A stretch of 64,000 nt of DNA from Zooshikella sp050749885 (GCF_050749885.1 NZ_JBOIUB010000009.1:1-64000); one strand, 5' to 3'; positions 24,037 through 33,625 are shown, counted from the stretch's first letter. The notes: generated by a model from the sequence alone, not told the origin. Numbers and translations: made by a program.

Positions 24037-24672
24037 TTAGTGCTTATTTAAGACTGAATTTAGACTCTCTATACTCCTAGGCCAAGGTTTTATATTACGT
24101 AATTGGTTGAGTGGTGGTGTTGATAGTGCAAGTTTGGCTTGCTGTTGATTTTCATAAAGTCCATACACTAATACATGCCAGTTTTTTTGTTTGGCTGTGT
24201 ACTCAAGCAAGATGCCACTTTGCAAGAAAGGGTGTTGTTTAAGGAGATTATTGATTGTTTGGGTCTTTTGTGCAGCTAATAACTGTAAGGTCAAGTAGTT
24301 AGTGGGTACCTCAGAGAAAATATTTCGAGGGATACTTGCCTGCTTTATTTGTTTATGAATCACTTTAGTAATGCGTGGGCGTTCTTTTGTGCTTACAGAC
24401 TCAAGTGTTTCATTAAAGTTTTCTCCATTATCTTGTTCTCCAGGCCTGCATTTCCAAGCCGTGTTTTTACCGGCTAAACACTCCCAACCAGAGGTAATAC
24501 CTGAGGGGAGTTCAGACATGGAAACATCGGCATCACTGACGGCTTGGGTATTTGACTCTTCCATGGCGATATCTTCACTGGCATCTTCGGTATCATTAAA
24601 AGAAAACCATGAACAGCCTGATAATAAGACTATTAATACACTGACAAGATAATGACTGAAGGTTGGCTTCAT
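24037..24672 (-). CDS. SPOR-domain lipoprotein
   Basis: The signal peptide ends in the lipobox LLSGC (Cys20), followed by an acidic, disordered stretch. The C-terminal 80 residues (YLTLQLLAAQKTQTINNLL, then WHVLVYGLYENQQQAKLAL and LRNIKPWPRSIESL) form a SPOR domain, which binds denuded glycan strands at division septa. The middle holds two cysteines (WECLAGKNTAWKC) in a spacing conserved in similar lipoproteins. Likely an envelope protein targeted to the division site; its partner is unknown. It is next to the FAD oxidoreductase on the same strand. Confidence 0.8.
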   Translation of the reverse strand: MKPTFSHYLVSVLIVLLSGCSWFSFNDTEDASEDIAMEESNTQAVSDADVSMSELPSGITSGWECLAGKNTAWKCRPGEQDNGENFNETLESVSTKERPRITKVIHKQIKQASIPRNIFSEVPTNYLTLQLLAAQKTQTINNLLKQHPFLQSGILLEYTAKQKNWHVLVYGLYENQQQAKLALSTPPLNQLRNIKPWPRSIESLNSVLNKH

Positions 24673-24991
24673 TGGAGCGCCCCCGCTTGATGCTTTACGA
24701 AATCTTTAATTATTTTTAAAGAACCATTTGTGAAGGCTATATAAACGAAACCTTTCTTCTTTTTGTGTGAGGTTCTTCAGTTTGGAGCTACTTAAATAGA
24801 TATAGCAACCGAATGGCTATAAGGCGAATCTTTGATTAACTGAATTTAGGATTCAGGTTCATGAGATTAAAGTGTTCAAGTTTTGTGAGGGCTAGAAAGT
24901 AACAGCGTAACTTTGTGACAGTTTGGATAACGCAAGCCATACTTAAAGTATGTTGTTAGGGGGTATATTAAAGCAGAAGGGAGGTTCCCAT
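24673..24991. other. Divergent intergenic region
   Basis: No gene seen. It must hold promoters for both the SPOR lipoprotein (minus) and the small coiled-coil protein (plus); no consensus match convinced me. Confidence 0.4.
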
Positions 24992-25246
24992 ATGCCGATA
25001 GAAGAGCTCAAACAACAGACAATTGAGTACACTCAACAATTAAATTCTTTATATAAAACGTTAGCATCCACTATTCAGCAACAACCAGAAAATCAGGAGT
25101 TGATAAAACTAGTTGAAGAGTTGAATCAGTGCTGTCACCGAGTTGAAAAGCATACGAAAGAGCTGCTTGTTTCCGCAGGTGTCATGAACCAAACAGCAGA
25201 ACAGCAGTTTGAAAGGGATTTACAGCAAGTGATGGAAAAATGGTAA
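24992..25246 (+). CDS. Small coiled-coil protein of unknown function (84 aa)
   Basis: ATG 24992 is preceded by AAGGGAGG at 7-bp spacing, so I prefer it to the upstream in-frame start at 24950. The product (MPIEELKQQTIEYTQQLNSL onward) is almost entirely helical, glutamine-rich, with heptad-like leucines and a CCHRVEKHTKELL centre. No family recognised. It lies between convergent and divergent neighbours as a single-gene unit. Confidence 0.6.
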   Translation: MPIEELKQQTIEYTQQLNSLYKTLASTIQQQPENQELIKLVEELNQCCHRVEKHTKELLVSAGVMNQTAEQQFERDLQQVMEKW

Positions 25247-25301
25247 TTTTGAATGTTATTCATTGAGTAGCCTTGGCTTTTGCTCAAGGCTAGTCGTTAA
25301 G

Positions 25302-25676
25302 CTATAAATCTTTTGGAGCTTGCTCAAAAATCAAGTTTACCTGTTGCTGCTGGGCCAAACGATTGATTTCAGTATGGAGTCGTTTACCAACACCTCTACT
25401 TCGTGTGACTTTTCTGACGCACATTGAACGAATATGCCAGTCATGTTCTAGTTGTTCTACAACAGCTGCCCCAACAAGGCGGTCATTAAATCGGGCGCCA
25501 ATAAAGTGAGTCATTGGTTGTTCGATAATGGACTGAACAAACTGTTTAACTTGGGTTATCGCATGATGGTTTTCATAGTCGCATAACATCCAATCAGGTG
25601 CATCCAAGTAGATTTTGGTCAAGTCTTCACGGTCTTGCTCGCTAGGAAAATCAAGAATTTCAACAGTAATTGGCAT
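25302..25676 (-). CDS. panM: GNAT protein of the PanZ/PanM acetyl-CoA sensor family
   Basis: PanZ (PanM) binds acetyl-CoA and drives self-cleavage of pro-PanD while feeding back on pantothenate synthesis. The 124-residue product has the E. coli-like pattern: SEQDREDLTKIYLDAPDW, FIGARFNDRLVGAAVV, and the acetyl-CoA-binding loop VRKVTRSRGVGKRLHTEI. Length (E. coli 127) and the lack of a long C-terminal GNAT extension also fit. It is a single gene next to the his promoter region. A generic acetyltransferase is the alternative. Confidence 0.7.
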   Translation of the reverse strand: MPITVEILDFPSEQDREDLTKIYLDAPDWMLCDYENHHAITQVKQFVQSIIEQPMTHFIGARFNDRLVGAAVVEQLEHDWHIRSMCVRKVTRSRGVGKRLHTEINRLAQQQQVNLIFEQAPKDL

Positions 25677-26237
25677 AGTTAACCATCATCTTAAAACACA
25701 AGTCGTATGCAAAACGGCCATCCATTTAAAATCTGCTAGCTAAAGCATGGAGGTGGCTTACTTGGTGACTACTATAAGTCGAGTATATACCTTGCGCGAA
25801 TTCTTTTTTATGCAGTTTATTTTCAGCTGTTATTTTCACGGGTCAGTGAAGTTGTTCTACTCGGTTTCTAGGCTATTCAATAATGTTCAACGTAAGGTGC
25901 ATACGACAAAATAGAATAGTCGTTCGATCATGATTAATAGCCATAACATAATAATGGGCTAGTTCTTTAAAAAATGTTCACTTATAGGTAAATGTATATA
26001 CAGTTTCTTGACAAAATAATCGTAAAACCAGTGTAAAAGTGCACAAAATGACTCTATCTGCGGTTATAATGTGCCTATCTTTAAATTAGTGATGAGTCTT
26101 AACGGGTTAATTTATACCTAAAACAAAGGGTATATTTGAAATAAGCACCCATGTATGGGCGAGAAGTGTACTGAATTGAGCTTTTTACTCATTATCAAAT
26201 AAATTCATATCAACAAAATGAGTGCGTGGAGATCTGA
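25677..26237. other. Intergenic region upstream of hisB
   Basis: A 560-bp AT-rich tract without a gene. TATAAT at 26065-26070 and TTGACA at 26008-26013 are present but not at mutual 17-bp spacing, so a promoter is likely but not precisely placed. I found no leader peptide rich in histidine codons that would indicate attenuation. Confidence 0.4.
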
Positions 26238-26831
26238 ATGGTGAGTCGTACTGCCACTGTAGAGCGCAATACCCTGGAAACTCAAATCAAGGTGACGGTT
26301 AATCTAGATGGTTCTGGTCAATCGCACTTTGATACTGGCGTTCCCTTTTTAGAGCATATGTTGGATCAGATAGCACGACATGGTCTGATTGATATCACCA
26401 TTGTGGCCAAGGGCGATAACCATATTGATGATCACCATACCGTAGAAGACATTGGCATCACATTAGGGCAGGCTATCAGTCAAGCACTGGGTGATAAGGC
26501 AGGTATTACTCGCTATGGCCATGCGTATGTACCTCTGGATGAAGCGCTATCTCGTGTAGTGATAGATTTTTCGGGACGGCCAGGGCTGGAGTTTCATGTT
26601 CCTTTTACTCGCGCGATGATTGGACAGTTTGATGTGGACTTGTGCTACGAGTTTTTTCAAGGGTTTGTTAATCATGCCCTAGTATCACTGCATGTGGATA
26701 ACTTGCGGGGGCGAAATGCTCACCACCAAATAGAAACCGTCTTCAAAGCTTTTGGGCGCGCACTGCGTATGGCGTTGACCCCTGATCCTCGAATGTCTGG
26801 CATTGTACCTTCCACCAAAGGTAGCTTGTAA
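26238..26831 (+). CDS. hisB: Imidazoleglycerol-phosphate dehydratase
   Basis: Sixth-step enzyme of histidine synthesis, converting imidazole glycerol phosphate to imidazole acetol phosphate. The 197-residue, single-domain form (no phosphatase fusion) has the metal-binding motifs DDHHTVEDIGI and AHHQIE and the conserved FDTGVPFLEHMLDQ start. It is first in a cluster hisB-hisH-hisA-hisF on the plus strand with 15-60 bp gaps, as in Pseudomonas. Confidence 0.98.
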   Translation: MVSRTATVERNTLETQIKVTVNLDGSGQSHFDTGVPFLEHMLDQIARHGLIDITIVAKGDNHIDDHHTVEDIGITLGQAISQALGDKAGITRYGHAYVPLDEALSRVVIDFSGRPGLEFHVPFTRAMIGQFDVDLCYEFFQGFVNHALVSLHVDNLRGRNAHHQIETVFKAFGRALRMALTPDPRMSGIVPSTKGSL

Positions 26832-26890
26832 GAAGGAGCACTTTGGTGATCGGCTTTGGGTTTTAGTGGAAAAAGGGAAAGGGGAAATTC

Positions 26891-27532
26891 ATGAAACGTG
26901 TGGTGGTGGTTGATTATGGTATGGGGAATTTGCACTCGGTGGCAAAAGCTCTGGAGCATGTTGCGCCCACTGAATGGAAAGTACAGGTAAGTGCAGATGC
27001 CGCAGTGATTCATCATGCGGATCATGTGGTATTTCCTGGAGTAGGTGCGATCCGTGACTGTATGGCTGAGATTAAACGTCTGCAACTAGACTCATTGATT
27101 AAAGAAATCGTTCAGCAAAAACCTGTACTTGGGATTTGTGTGGGGATGCAATCACTGCTGACTCACAGTGAAGAAAATGAAGGTGTTGATTGTATTGATT
27201 TAATTCCAGGTCATGTGCGCTTTTTTGGTAAAGACTTAAAGGATGAGCGCAACCAACGATTAAAAGTACCACATATGGGGTGGAATCAAGTTGAACAAGT
27301 GGGTAGCCACCCTATTTGGCAAGGTATTCCCGATAATAGCCGTTTTTACTTTGTGCATAGCTATTATGTTCAGGCTACTCAGCCAGCACATGTCATTGGA
27401 CGTGGCCACTATGGGGTGACATTTGATGCTGTGCTTGCTGTGGATAACTTGATTGCGGTGCAATTTCACCCAGAAAAAAGTGCAGCGCTGGGGCTTCAGC
27501 TGCTGAAAAATTTTCTCTCCTGGCAACCATAA
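26891..27532 (+). CDS. hisH: Imidazole glycerol phosphate synthase, glutaminase subunit
   Basis: HisH releases ammonia from glutamine and channels it to HisF. The 213-residue product has the amidotransferase nucleophile Cys83 in LGICVGMQSLL, the oxyanion segment VVFPGVGAIRDCM, and the His-Glu pair in AVQFHPEKS. It lies 59 bp after hisB and 15 bp before hisA. A purine-rich GGGAAAGGGG ribosome site precedes the ATG. Confidence 0.98.
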   Translation: MKRVVVVDYGMGNLHSVAKALEHVAPTEWKVQVSADAAVIHHADHVVFPGVGAIRDCMAEIKRLQLDSLIKEIVQQKPVLGICVGMQSLLTHSEENEGVDCIDLIPGHVRFFGKDLKDERNQRLKVPHMGWNQVEQVGSHPIWQGIPDNSRFYFVHSYYVQATQPAHVIGRGHYGVTFDAVLAVDNLIAVQFHPEKSAALGLQLLKNFLSWQP

Positions 27533-27547
27533 GATAGGGCTTTCTCA

Positions 27548-28297
27548 ATGTTGTTAATTCCAGCCATTGATTTAAAAGATGGAGAATGTGTTCGTTTACG
27601 CCAAGGTGAAATGGCCGATGCAACGGTTTTTAGTGATGACCCTGTAGCAATGGCAAGTCATTGGGTTGAAATGGGATGTCGTCGCCTGCATTTGGTTGAT
27701 CTAAATGGCGCTTTTGCAGGAGAACCTGTGAATGGCGAAATTGTTAAAGCAATAGCTAAGGCCTACCCTAACTTACCTATTCAGATTGGTGGTGGTATTC
27801 GTTCACTAGCCACGATCGAAGCGTACCTGAGATCAGGGGTTCACTATGTAATCATCGGTACACAAGCGGTGAAACAACCCGAATTTGTGGCAGAAGCTTG
27901 TGCTGCTTTTCCCGGCCATATTATTGTGGGGTTAGATGCTAAAGACGGCATGGTGGCTATTGATGGCTGGGCAACCGTGACTTCAGTGAATGTGATTGAG
28001 CTTGCCCAGCGCTTTGTGAATGATGGTGTTTCAGCCATTGTTTACACGGATATTGCACGAGATGGCATGATGCAGGGCGTCAATGTTGAAGCAACTGTGC
28101 AGCTGGCGGAGCAATGCAATATTCCAGTGATTGCATCAGGTGGCATCACTAATATGGACGATATTCGTGCACTCAGTGCGGTGGCTGATCGCGGTATTCT
28201 GGGTGCAATCACAGGGCGTGCTATTTATGAAGGTACGTTAGATTTGGCTGAAGCCCAGGCATTTTGTGACTTATCCACAGAGCAACGAGGTAGTTAA
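27548..28297 (+). CDS. hisA: Phosphoribosylformimino-5-aminoimidazole carboxamide ribotide isomerase
   Basis: HisA performs the Amadori rearrangement that makes the HisF substrate. The 249-residue barrel has the first catalytic Asp in IPAIDLKDGECVRLRQG, phosphate-binding glycines in IQIGGGIRS and IASGGITN, and the second acidic residue in IVYTDIARDGM. It ends 4 bp before the hisF start codon. Confidence 0.98.
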   Translation: MLLIPAIDLKDGECVRLRQGEMADATVFSDDPVAMASHWVEMGCRRLHLVDLNGAFAGEPVNGEIVKAIAKAYPNLPIQIGGGIRSLATIEAYLRSGVHYVIIGTQAVKQPEFVAEACAAFPGHIIVGLDAKDGMVAIDGWATVTSVNVIELAQRFVNDGVSAIVYTDIARDGMMQGVNVEATVQLAEQCNIPVIASGGITNMDDIRALSAVADRGILGAITGRAIYEGTLDLAEAQAFCDLSTEQRGS

Positions 28298-28301
28298 CAT
28301 A

Positions 28302-29072
28302 ATGGGCTTAGCAAAACGAATTATTCCCTGCCTGGATGTTGAAAATGGCCGTGTTGTTAAAGGCGTGCAGTTTGTTGATATTCGTGATGCTGGTGATCCG
28401 GTTGAGGTAGCTAAGCGTTATAACGAAGCTGGGGCTGATGAAATCACGTTTCTGGATATTACAGCCAGCCATGAAGAGCGAGATACCACTGTTCATACTG
28501 TGGAACGAATTGCCGGTGAGGTATTCATTCCGCTGACTGTGGGGGGGGGGATCCGTAAGATTGAGGATATACGAACGATGTTGAATGCCGGTGCAGATAA
28601 AGTCAGCATTAACACCGCTGCCGTCTTCAATCCTGACTTTGTTAAAGCTGCTGCTGACCGCTTTGGTGCTCAATGTATTGTTGTGGCCATTGATGCGAAA
28701 AAAGTGAGTACACCACAGGAAGAAGATCGCTGGGAAATTTTTACCCATGGAGGCCGTAAACCCACAGGTTTGGATGCGGTTGAGTGGGCAAAAAAGATGG
28801 AAGCCTATGGTGCGGGTGAAATTTTATTGACCAGTATGGATCAGGATGGCGTTAAATCTGGCTATGACTTAGGGGTAACGCGGGCTATCTGTGAAGCAGT
28901 AAGCATTCCAGTGATTGCTTCTGGCGGGGCAGGTAATCTCGATCACTTAGTGGATGGTATTAAAATCGGTTTGGCTGATGCAGTACTGGCCGCGAGTATT
29001 TTCCATTTTGGAGAGTACACGATTCAGCAAGCGAAAGATTACATGCGTCAACAAGGCATAGAAATGCGCTAA
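28302..29072 (+). CDS. hisF: Imidazole glycerol phosphate synthase, cyclase subunit
   Basis: HisF closes the imidazole ring using ammonia from HisH and gives AICAR and IGP. I start at ATG 28302 (256 residues) because the family begins GLAKRIIPCLDV; an earlier in-frame start would overlap hisA. The catalytic Asp residues are in CLDVENGRVVKG and TSMDQDGVKSGY. A run of ten G (28541-28550) encodes the GGG of LTVGGGIRK. It is the last gene of the cluster and is followed by a hairpin. Confidence 0.98.
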   Translation: MGLAKRIIPCLDVENGRVVKGVQFVDIRDAGDPVEVAKRYNEAGADEITFLDITASHEERDTTVHTVERIAGEVFIPLTVGGGIRKIEDIRTMLNAGADKVSINTAAVFNPDFVKAAADRFGAQCIVVAIDAKKVSTPQEEDRWEIFTHGGRKPTGLDAVEWAKKMEAYGAGEILLTSMDQDGVKSGYDLGVTRAICEAVSIPVIASGGAGNLDHLVDGIKIGLADAVLAASIFHFGEYTIQQAKDYMRQQGIEMR

Positions 29073-29121
29073 TTCATGCATACAAGCTAATGCAATGCTT
29101 GCGAAGTGATTTCTTTTACCA

Positions 29122-29150
29122 AAACGGCAACCATGAAGTGGTTGCCGTTT
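29122..29150. terminator. Bidirectional terminator between hisF and guaD
   Basis: Arms AAACGGCAACC and GGTTGCCGTTT around a 7-nt loop. It lies between two convergent genes, 50 bp after hisF and 22 bp after guaD. Confidence 0.8.
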
Positions 29151-29172
29151 ATGTTTTGGTGTTTACGATATT

Positions 29173-30504
29173 TTAGTGTGCAGCTTGATCACGCTGATGA
29201 CGAGAAACACCTCGAATAAATGTTTCTTTGATATTTCGGTCATCACCCAGAATGCAAAGCACAAAGAGTGTTTCAAACAGGTTTTTGCAGTTGTTCATCC
29301 GGTACTTCATGAGTGGTGTACTGTTTAAGTCCAGTACAACAAAGTCAGCTTCTTTTCCTGGTAAAAAGTTACCCAGTCGATCATCTAACTTTAATGACTC
29401 TGCACCCGCTAATGTTGCAAGGTAGAAGGACTCAAAGGGGGAAAGTTTATCGCCACGCATTTGAGTGACTTTATACGCCTCATTGAGGGTTTGCAGCATG
29501 GAAAAGCTGGTGCCTGCACCAACATCAGAACCAAGACTTACGTTAACTTTATGTCGCTCTGCCTGCTTTAGGTTAAATAAGCCACTACCTAAAAACAGGT
29601 TGGATGTTGGGCAAAAAGAAATCGCGGCTTCTTGTCGTGAAAGTCGCTGAAGCTCGTCTTCACATAAGTGAATACCATGAGCAAATACTGAACGTGGACC
29701 TACTAAACCATAATGGTCATAGACATCCAGGTAGTGGCAACGCTCAGGAAATAGCTCACTGATCCAAGCAATTTCTTTATGATTTTCAGATAAGTGGGTC
29801 TGCATATACAGGCCATCATATTCTTTCAGTAATTGACCTGCGGCTTGTAGCTGTTCTGGAGTACTAGTGATGGCAAAGCGAGGTGTAACGGCATAATGCA
29901 GTCGTCCTTTGCCATGCCACTTTTCAATGAGTGTGCGGCTTTGCTCACATCCAACTTCTGGTGTGTCACGAACAGATTCAGGTGCGTGACGATCCATAAG
30001 CACTTTGCCAGTGATTAAGCACATATCACGCTGGTAGGCTTCTTTAAACAGGGCTTCTGCTGACTCCTGGTGGACACTGGAGAAGACCATTGCAGTCGTG
30101 GTGCCATTACGCAGTAATTCGTCGAGATATACGTTGGCAACTTGTTGGGCATATTCCAAGCTTTGAAATTTACTTTCTGTAGGAAAGGTATAGGTTTCCA
30201 GCCAGTCGAGAAGCTGCTCGCCAAATGCCGCTATCATCTCAGTCTGGGGAAAGTGATTGTGTGTATCAATAAAACCAGGGGTAATAATGGCATTGGGATA
30301 GGTTGTAATAGGAAACCCGGCTGGGAGAGTTGGCAGAATTTGATCGGCTGGCCCCAGGCGTTCTACTTTACCCTCATCATTAATCACCAGAATACCATCG
30401 GCATAGTATTCATAGGCTTCTTCTGGTGTAGCGGTTGATGCAGGGTCTGCTAAACAGTGAAAAATGCCCGCTCGATAAGCATGGCTGACAGATTGTTTAC
30501 TCAT
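29173..30504 (-). CDS. guaD: Guanine deaminase
   Basis: GuaD deaminates guanine to xanthine. The 443-residue amidohydrolase has the metal motif GFIDTHNHFPQ, then MQTHLSENHKEI, FAHGIHL, and the aspartate motif SLGSDVGAGTSFSML. YTFPTESKF and the C-terminal KEADFVVLDL are also family-typical. It is a single gene, convergent with the his cluster. There are no xanthine dehydrogenase genes beside it, although these often accompany guaD elsewhere. Confidence 0.93.
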   Translation of the reverse strand: MSKQSVSHAYRAGIFHCLADPASTATPEEAYEYYADGILVINDEGKVERLGPADQILPTLPAGFPITTYPNAIITPGFIDTHNHFPQTEMIAAFGEQLLDWLETYTFPTESKFQSLEYAQQVANVYLDELLRNGTTTAMVFSSVHQESAEALFKEAYQRDMCLITGKVLMDRHAPESVRDTPEVGCEQSRTLIEKWHGKGRLHYAVTPRFAITSTPEQLQAAGQLLKEYDGLYMQTHLSENHKEIAWISELFPERCHYLDVYDHYGLVGPRSVFAHGIHLCEDELQRLSRQEAAISFCPTSNLFLGSGLFNLKQAERHKVNVSLGSDVGAGTSFSMLQTLNEAYKVTQMRGDKLSPFESFYLATLAGAESLKLDDRLGNFLPGKEADFVVLDLNSTPLMKYRMNNCKNLFETLFVLCILGDDRNIKETFIRGVSRHQRDQAAH

Positions 30505-30932
30505 GGCATTAGGACTAATTTTAACTACTACTTAAAGTTTATTCACTCCGAATACCCTTTGCGAATCGTCTTTGTCGTTAATAAAGCATAACGGCACCTA
30601 GCCTTGGCTAGCCAGGTGAGAGTGCTTGAGTACTTACACTAAAGTGTAAGCTCTATAAGCTTGAGCACAACACACCTTTCGCTGGATATGACGAAGCACG
30701 TTTTAAATACATTTGTGAGCATATTTATGGCATACGTGGACTGAGTCATATGCGCTGACCGATATTCATTGATGGACTGATAAAATGAATTTCAGTCAAT
30801 AATTAACTCACAAACGCTCAATTCTATTTAAAGTGAGACTGGCGGTCTAATGCTTTTAAGTGGTTTTTTTTACATAAAAAAATGCCCTTTTTGAAAGGGC
30901 ATTTTTTAAATTGATCAGTGTATCTGTGCAGT
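30505..30932. other. Intergenic region between ctpA and guaD
   Basis: No gene seen. It holds the ctpA terminator (30876-30907) and an inverted repeat around 30633-30665 (GCTTGAGTACTTACACT-type arms) of unknown use. Confidence 0.4.
30876..30907. terminator. Terminator of ctpA
   Basis: A strong hairpin with arms AAAAAATGCCCTTT and AAAGGGCATTTTTT and a 3-nt loop, with A/T runs on both sides. It lies 26 bp after the ctpA stop (minus strand) and could work both ways. Confidence 0.85.
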
Positions 30933-32255
30933 TTAAGGGGATGTCTTAACAGCGATATGTAACCCTTTTAACAGGTTTAACGCTTGTTGGACCTGGTAGT
31001 CTTTTTCTGCAAGATCATCGGCTTTGTCAGCTGGAGTTTCCTGGGATGAAGGCTTATCCGCTTCACCATTGCCATTCGAAAGGTGTCTTGCCAAGTCGGC
31101 TTCTTTGTAAGAGGCAACATTGTCATCTTCAATTTTGGTGACTTTAGCACGGTCAACACGAATATCGGGTGAGATGCCATGGGCTTGAATAGAACGGCCA
31201 TTAGGTGTGTAGTAGAGAGCTGTTGTAAGCTTTAAGGCTCGATCTCTGTTGAGGGGGAGTACTGTTTGCACGGAGCCTTTACCAAAGCTGTCTGTACCCA
31301 TGATAATGGCACGTTTATGGTCTTGTAATGCTCCTGCGACAATCTCTGACGCTGAAGCAGATCCTGCATTAATCAGCACAACCATGGGTATACCATCTGA
31401 TGGGTCATCCGCAGTAGCATTAAAACGCAATTCAGAATTAGGAATGCGGCCCTCTGTATAAACAATTGTACCTTTAGTTAAGAAGGCGTCAGATACGTTA
31501 ACGGCTGCTTCCAGTACACCACCAGGGTTATTACGGAGATCTAAAATAATCCCATTTAAGCCATGAGCTGACTTTTTAAGCTTTTGTAAGCTTTTGATGA
31601 CTTCTTCACCCGTGGAGGTTTGGAACTGTGTTACACGCAAGTAACCATACTTATTGTTGAGCAGCTTATGCTTAACACTTTGGACTTTGATGACTGCGCG
31701 TTTGAGTGTGATTGTAAAAGGAGCACTTTTTCCCTCTCTGACAATCGTCAGTGTAATAGGCTCACCCACCTTACCGCGCATTTTCTCAACAGCCTCTAAT
31801 AAAGAAAGACCTTTGACAGGTTTATTATCTAACTTAATGATTAAGTCTCCTGCCTGGATGTCCGCTTTGGCTGCGGGTGTGTCATCAATCGGCGCGACGA
31901 CTTTAATAAAGCCATCTTCCATGCCCACTTCAATGCCTAAGCCACCAAACTCGCCTGTGGTATTAATCTGTAAATCTTTATAATCATCAGGAGACAGGTA
32001 GGCAGAATGTGGGTCTAGTCCAGATAACATGCCTCGAATAGCGTTTTCCAAGAGTGTTTTGTCATCAATCTGTTCAACGTAAGCAACCTTGATACGATCG
32101 TAGACTTCAACGAATGTTCTTAGATCTTCAAGAGGAAGGCGTGGTTGGGCTTGCTCTGTTACTGGCTCTTCAGCACTCACGGGCATTGTCAGTGCTAGAG
32201 CAAGAGTGACACTGCCAAACAATGACCAAAGCTTACGGTGTGTCATATTCATCAA
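30933..32255 (-). CDS. ctpA: Carboxy-terminal processing protease (S41 family)
   Basis: Periplasmic serine protease that trims C-termini of envelope proteins. The 440-residue product has a signal peptide (about residues 8-28), a PDZ domain (about 95-180: GGLGIEVGMEDGFIKVVAPI), and the S41 core with Ser in NAGSASASEIVAGAL and Lys in FGKGSVQTVLPL. The C-terminal tail is charged and disordered. In Pseudomonas CtpA degrades cell-wall hydrolases; the adjacent upstream envC fits that theme. It is transcribed with envC, 44 bp apart. Confidence 0.95.
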   Translation of the reverse strand: MMNMTHRKLWSLFGSVTLALALTMPVSAEEPVTEQAQPRLPLEDLRTFVEVYDRIKVAYVEQIDDKTLLENAIRGMLSGLDPHSAYLSPDDYKDLQINTTGEFGGLGIEVGMEDGFIKVVAPIDDTPAAKADIQAGDLIIKLDNKPVKGLSLLEAVEKMRGKVGEPITLTIVREGKSAPFTITLKRAVIKVQSVKHKLLNNKYGYLRVTQFQTSTGEEVIKSLQKLKKSAHGLNGIILDLRNNPGGVLEAAVNVSDAFLTKGTIVYTEGRIPNSELRFNATADDPSDGIPMVVLINAGSASASEIVAGALQDHKRAIIMGTDSFGKGSVQTVLPLNRDRALKLTTALYYTPNGRSIQAHGISPDIRVDRAKVTKIEDDNVASYKEADLARHLSNGNGEADKPSSQETPADKADDLAEKDYQVQQALNLLKGLHIAVKTSP

Positions 32256-32299
32256 TTACTCTCAGATAAATCAAAGTCTGTAAGTGTAGTTATATCCCA

Positions 32300-33508
32300 T
32301 TACTGGGCTACACACCAATGTAATGGATTCTGTGGTTTTCCTTTGCGGCGAATTTCAAAATATAAGCCATTTTCTTGCCGTCCTCCGGTATTTCCCACCG
32401 TTGCTACTTTTTCACCTGCTTTTACCCAGTCACCTGTTTCTTTGAGTAGGGTTTGATTATGAGCATATAAGCTCAAAAAGCCGTCACCATGATCAATGAT
32501 AATCAGCAGTCCTGATCCCCGTAGCCATTCTGAGAAGACCACACGACCATGGTGGATAGCATAGACGGGCTTTCCTGCACTCGCTTTAATAAACAGACCA
32601 TTGTTACGCAACTTGGTTTGTTTATGAATAGCGCCAAATGACTGCGTAATGGCTCCTTTTGCAGGTAGTGGCATCTTACCTTTGTTAAACTGGAAAGGTT
32701 TGCCTGGTACCACTAAGTTGGCAATAGTACTTTGTAAATTCTTTAAAACTTGTTCTAGTTCGCGCCTGTCCTGCTCTAATTTAGAAAGCTCTTTATCTTT
32801 ACTCGCAATTGTTTGTAACAGCGTAGAAATTATTTTTTGACGTTCATTGCGTTGAGTAGAAAGCTGTTCCTTGGTGCTAACGACTTTCATATGCTGTTCA
32901 TTTAACTTTAGCTGTTGCTGGTTTATTTGGTCAGTAACTAACTTCAGTTCTTGTAATGTCTGGTTATAAGCTTTTATCTCTTTAATTCTTGCTGCATTAA
33001 AGTAGTCAAGATACTCAAGTTGTCGGGCAAGTTTCATCGGATCTTGCTGGTTTAGCAGCAATTTCAGATAAGGTTCATGACCTGCGAGATAGGCGGCACG
33101 AAGTGTAGCCGCCAGTCCCTGTTGTTGGCGCTGTTTAGCAACATCAAGGTGATGTTGCCGGGTTTGATACTTTTTTAGTTGTTGCTGGCCCTCCACTAAC
33201 CGGCGCTCAATGTTTGCAATTTCCTTATGCAAGCGTTCCATTTCAACTTCAGTTTTACGAAGTGATTCCTGTGCGGCTGAACGTTTTTGCTTCATTTCTT
33301 CCAGCAATTCACGCATGCGTGAAATATCAGCTTCTAGCTGATCAAGTTGCTGTTTAGTTGCTGCCTCATCATTAATCTTTGGTGATGTATCAGCCTGGGC
33401 CTGAATTGCACCAAGCCACAGTGGTAATGAAAGGCTGATAACACAAATGAGCTTTTTAGCCATTTGAGGCTTACGAGTTAAGTTGCTTATCATCTTGTCA
33501 TTCTTCAA
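32300..33508 (-). CDS. envC: Murein hydrolase activator EnvC
   Basis: EnvC activates septal amidases. The 402-residue product has a signal peptide (about 15-39), a long coiled coil (about 45-270, rich in Q, E, L and R), and a C-terminal LytM domain. The LytM zinc ligands are degenerate: the usual HxGxD motif reads NNGLFIKA and the last His is replaced in LYFEIRRKG, so it should be a non-enzymatic activator. It sits between gpmI and ctpA, as in other gammaproteobacteria. Confidence 0.93.
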   Translation of the reverse strand: MKNDKMISNLTRKPQMAKKLICVISLSLPLWLGAIQAQADTSPKINDEAATKQQLDQLEADISRMRELLEEMKQKRSAAQESLRKTEVEMERLHKEIANIERRLVEGQQQLKKYQTRQHHLDVAKQRQQQGLAATLRAAYLAGHEPYLKLLLNQQDPMKLARQLEYLDYFNAARIKEIKAYNQTLQELKLVTDQINQQQLKLNEQHMKVVSTKEQLSTQRNERQKIISTLLQTIASKDKELSKLEQDRRELEQVLKNLQSTIANLVVPGKPFQFNKGKMPLPAKGAITQSFGAIHKQTKLRNNGLFIKASAGKPVYAIHHGRVVFSEWLRGSGLLIIIDHGDGFLSLYAHNQTLLKETGDWVKAGEKVATVGNTGGRQENGLYFEIRRKGKPQNPLHWCVAQ

Positions 33509-33550
33509 AAACGGATTCGGGTTAAGTATGCATGTAGGACTAAATATAAA

Positions 33551-33593
33551 TAAAGCCCGAATACCACAAACGGGTATTCGGGCTCATTTTTTT
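33551..33593 (-). terminator. Terminator of gpmI
   Basis: Arms AGCCCGAATACC and GGGTATTCGGGCT with a short loop, between the gpmI stop (33626) and the envC start (33508), with a T-run on the plus side and an A/T-rich minus side. The gap suggests envC-ctpA has its own promoter. Confidence 0.75.
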
Positions 33594-33625
33594 ATAACAA
33601 AATGTGATTAATGATAGATACTGGG

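Noticed and set aside
25677..26237. His-leader attenuator upstream of hisB
   Set aside because: No short frame with a run of histidine codons and no terminator/antiterminator pair was found.
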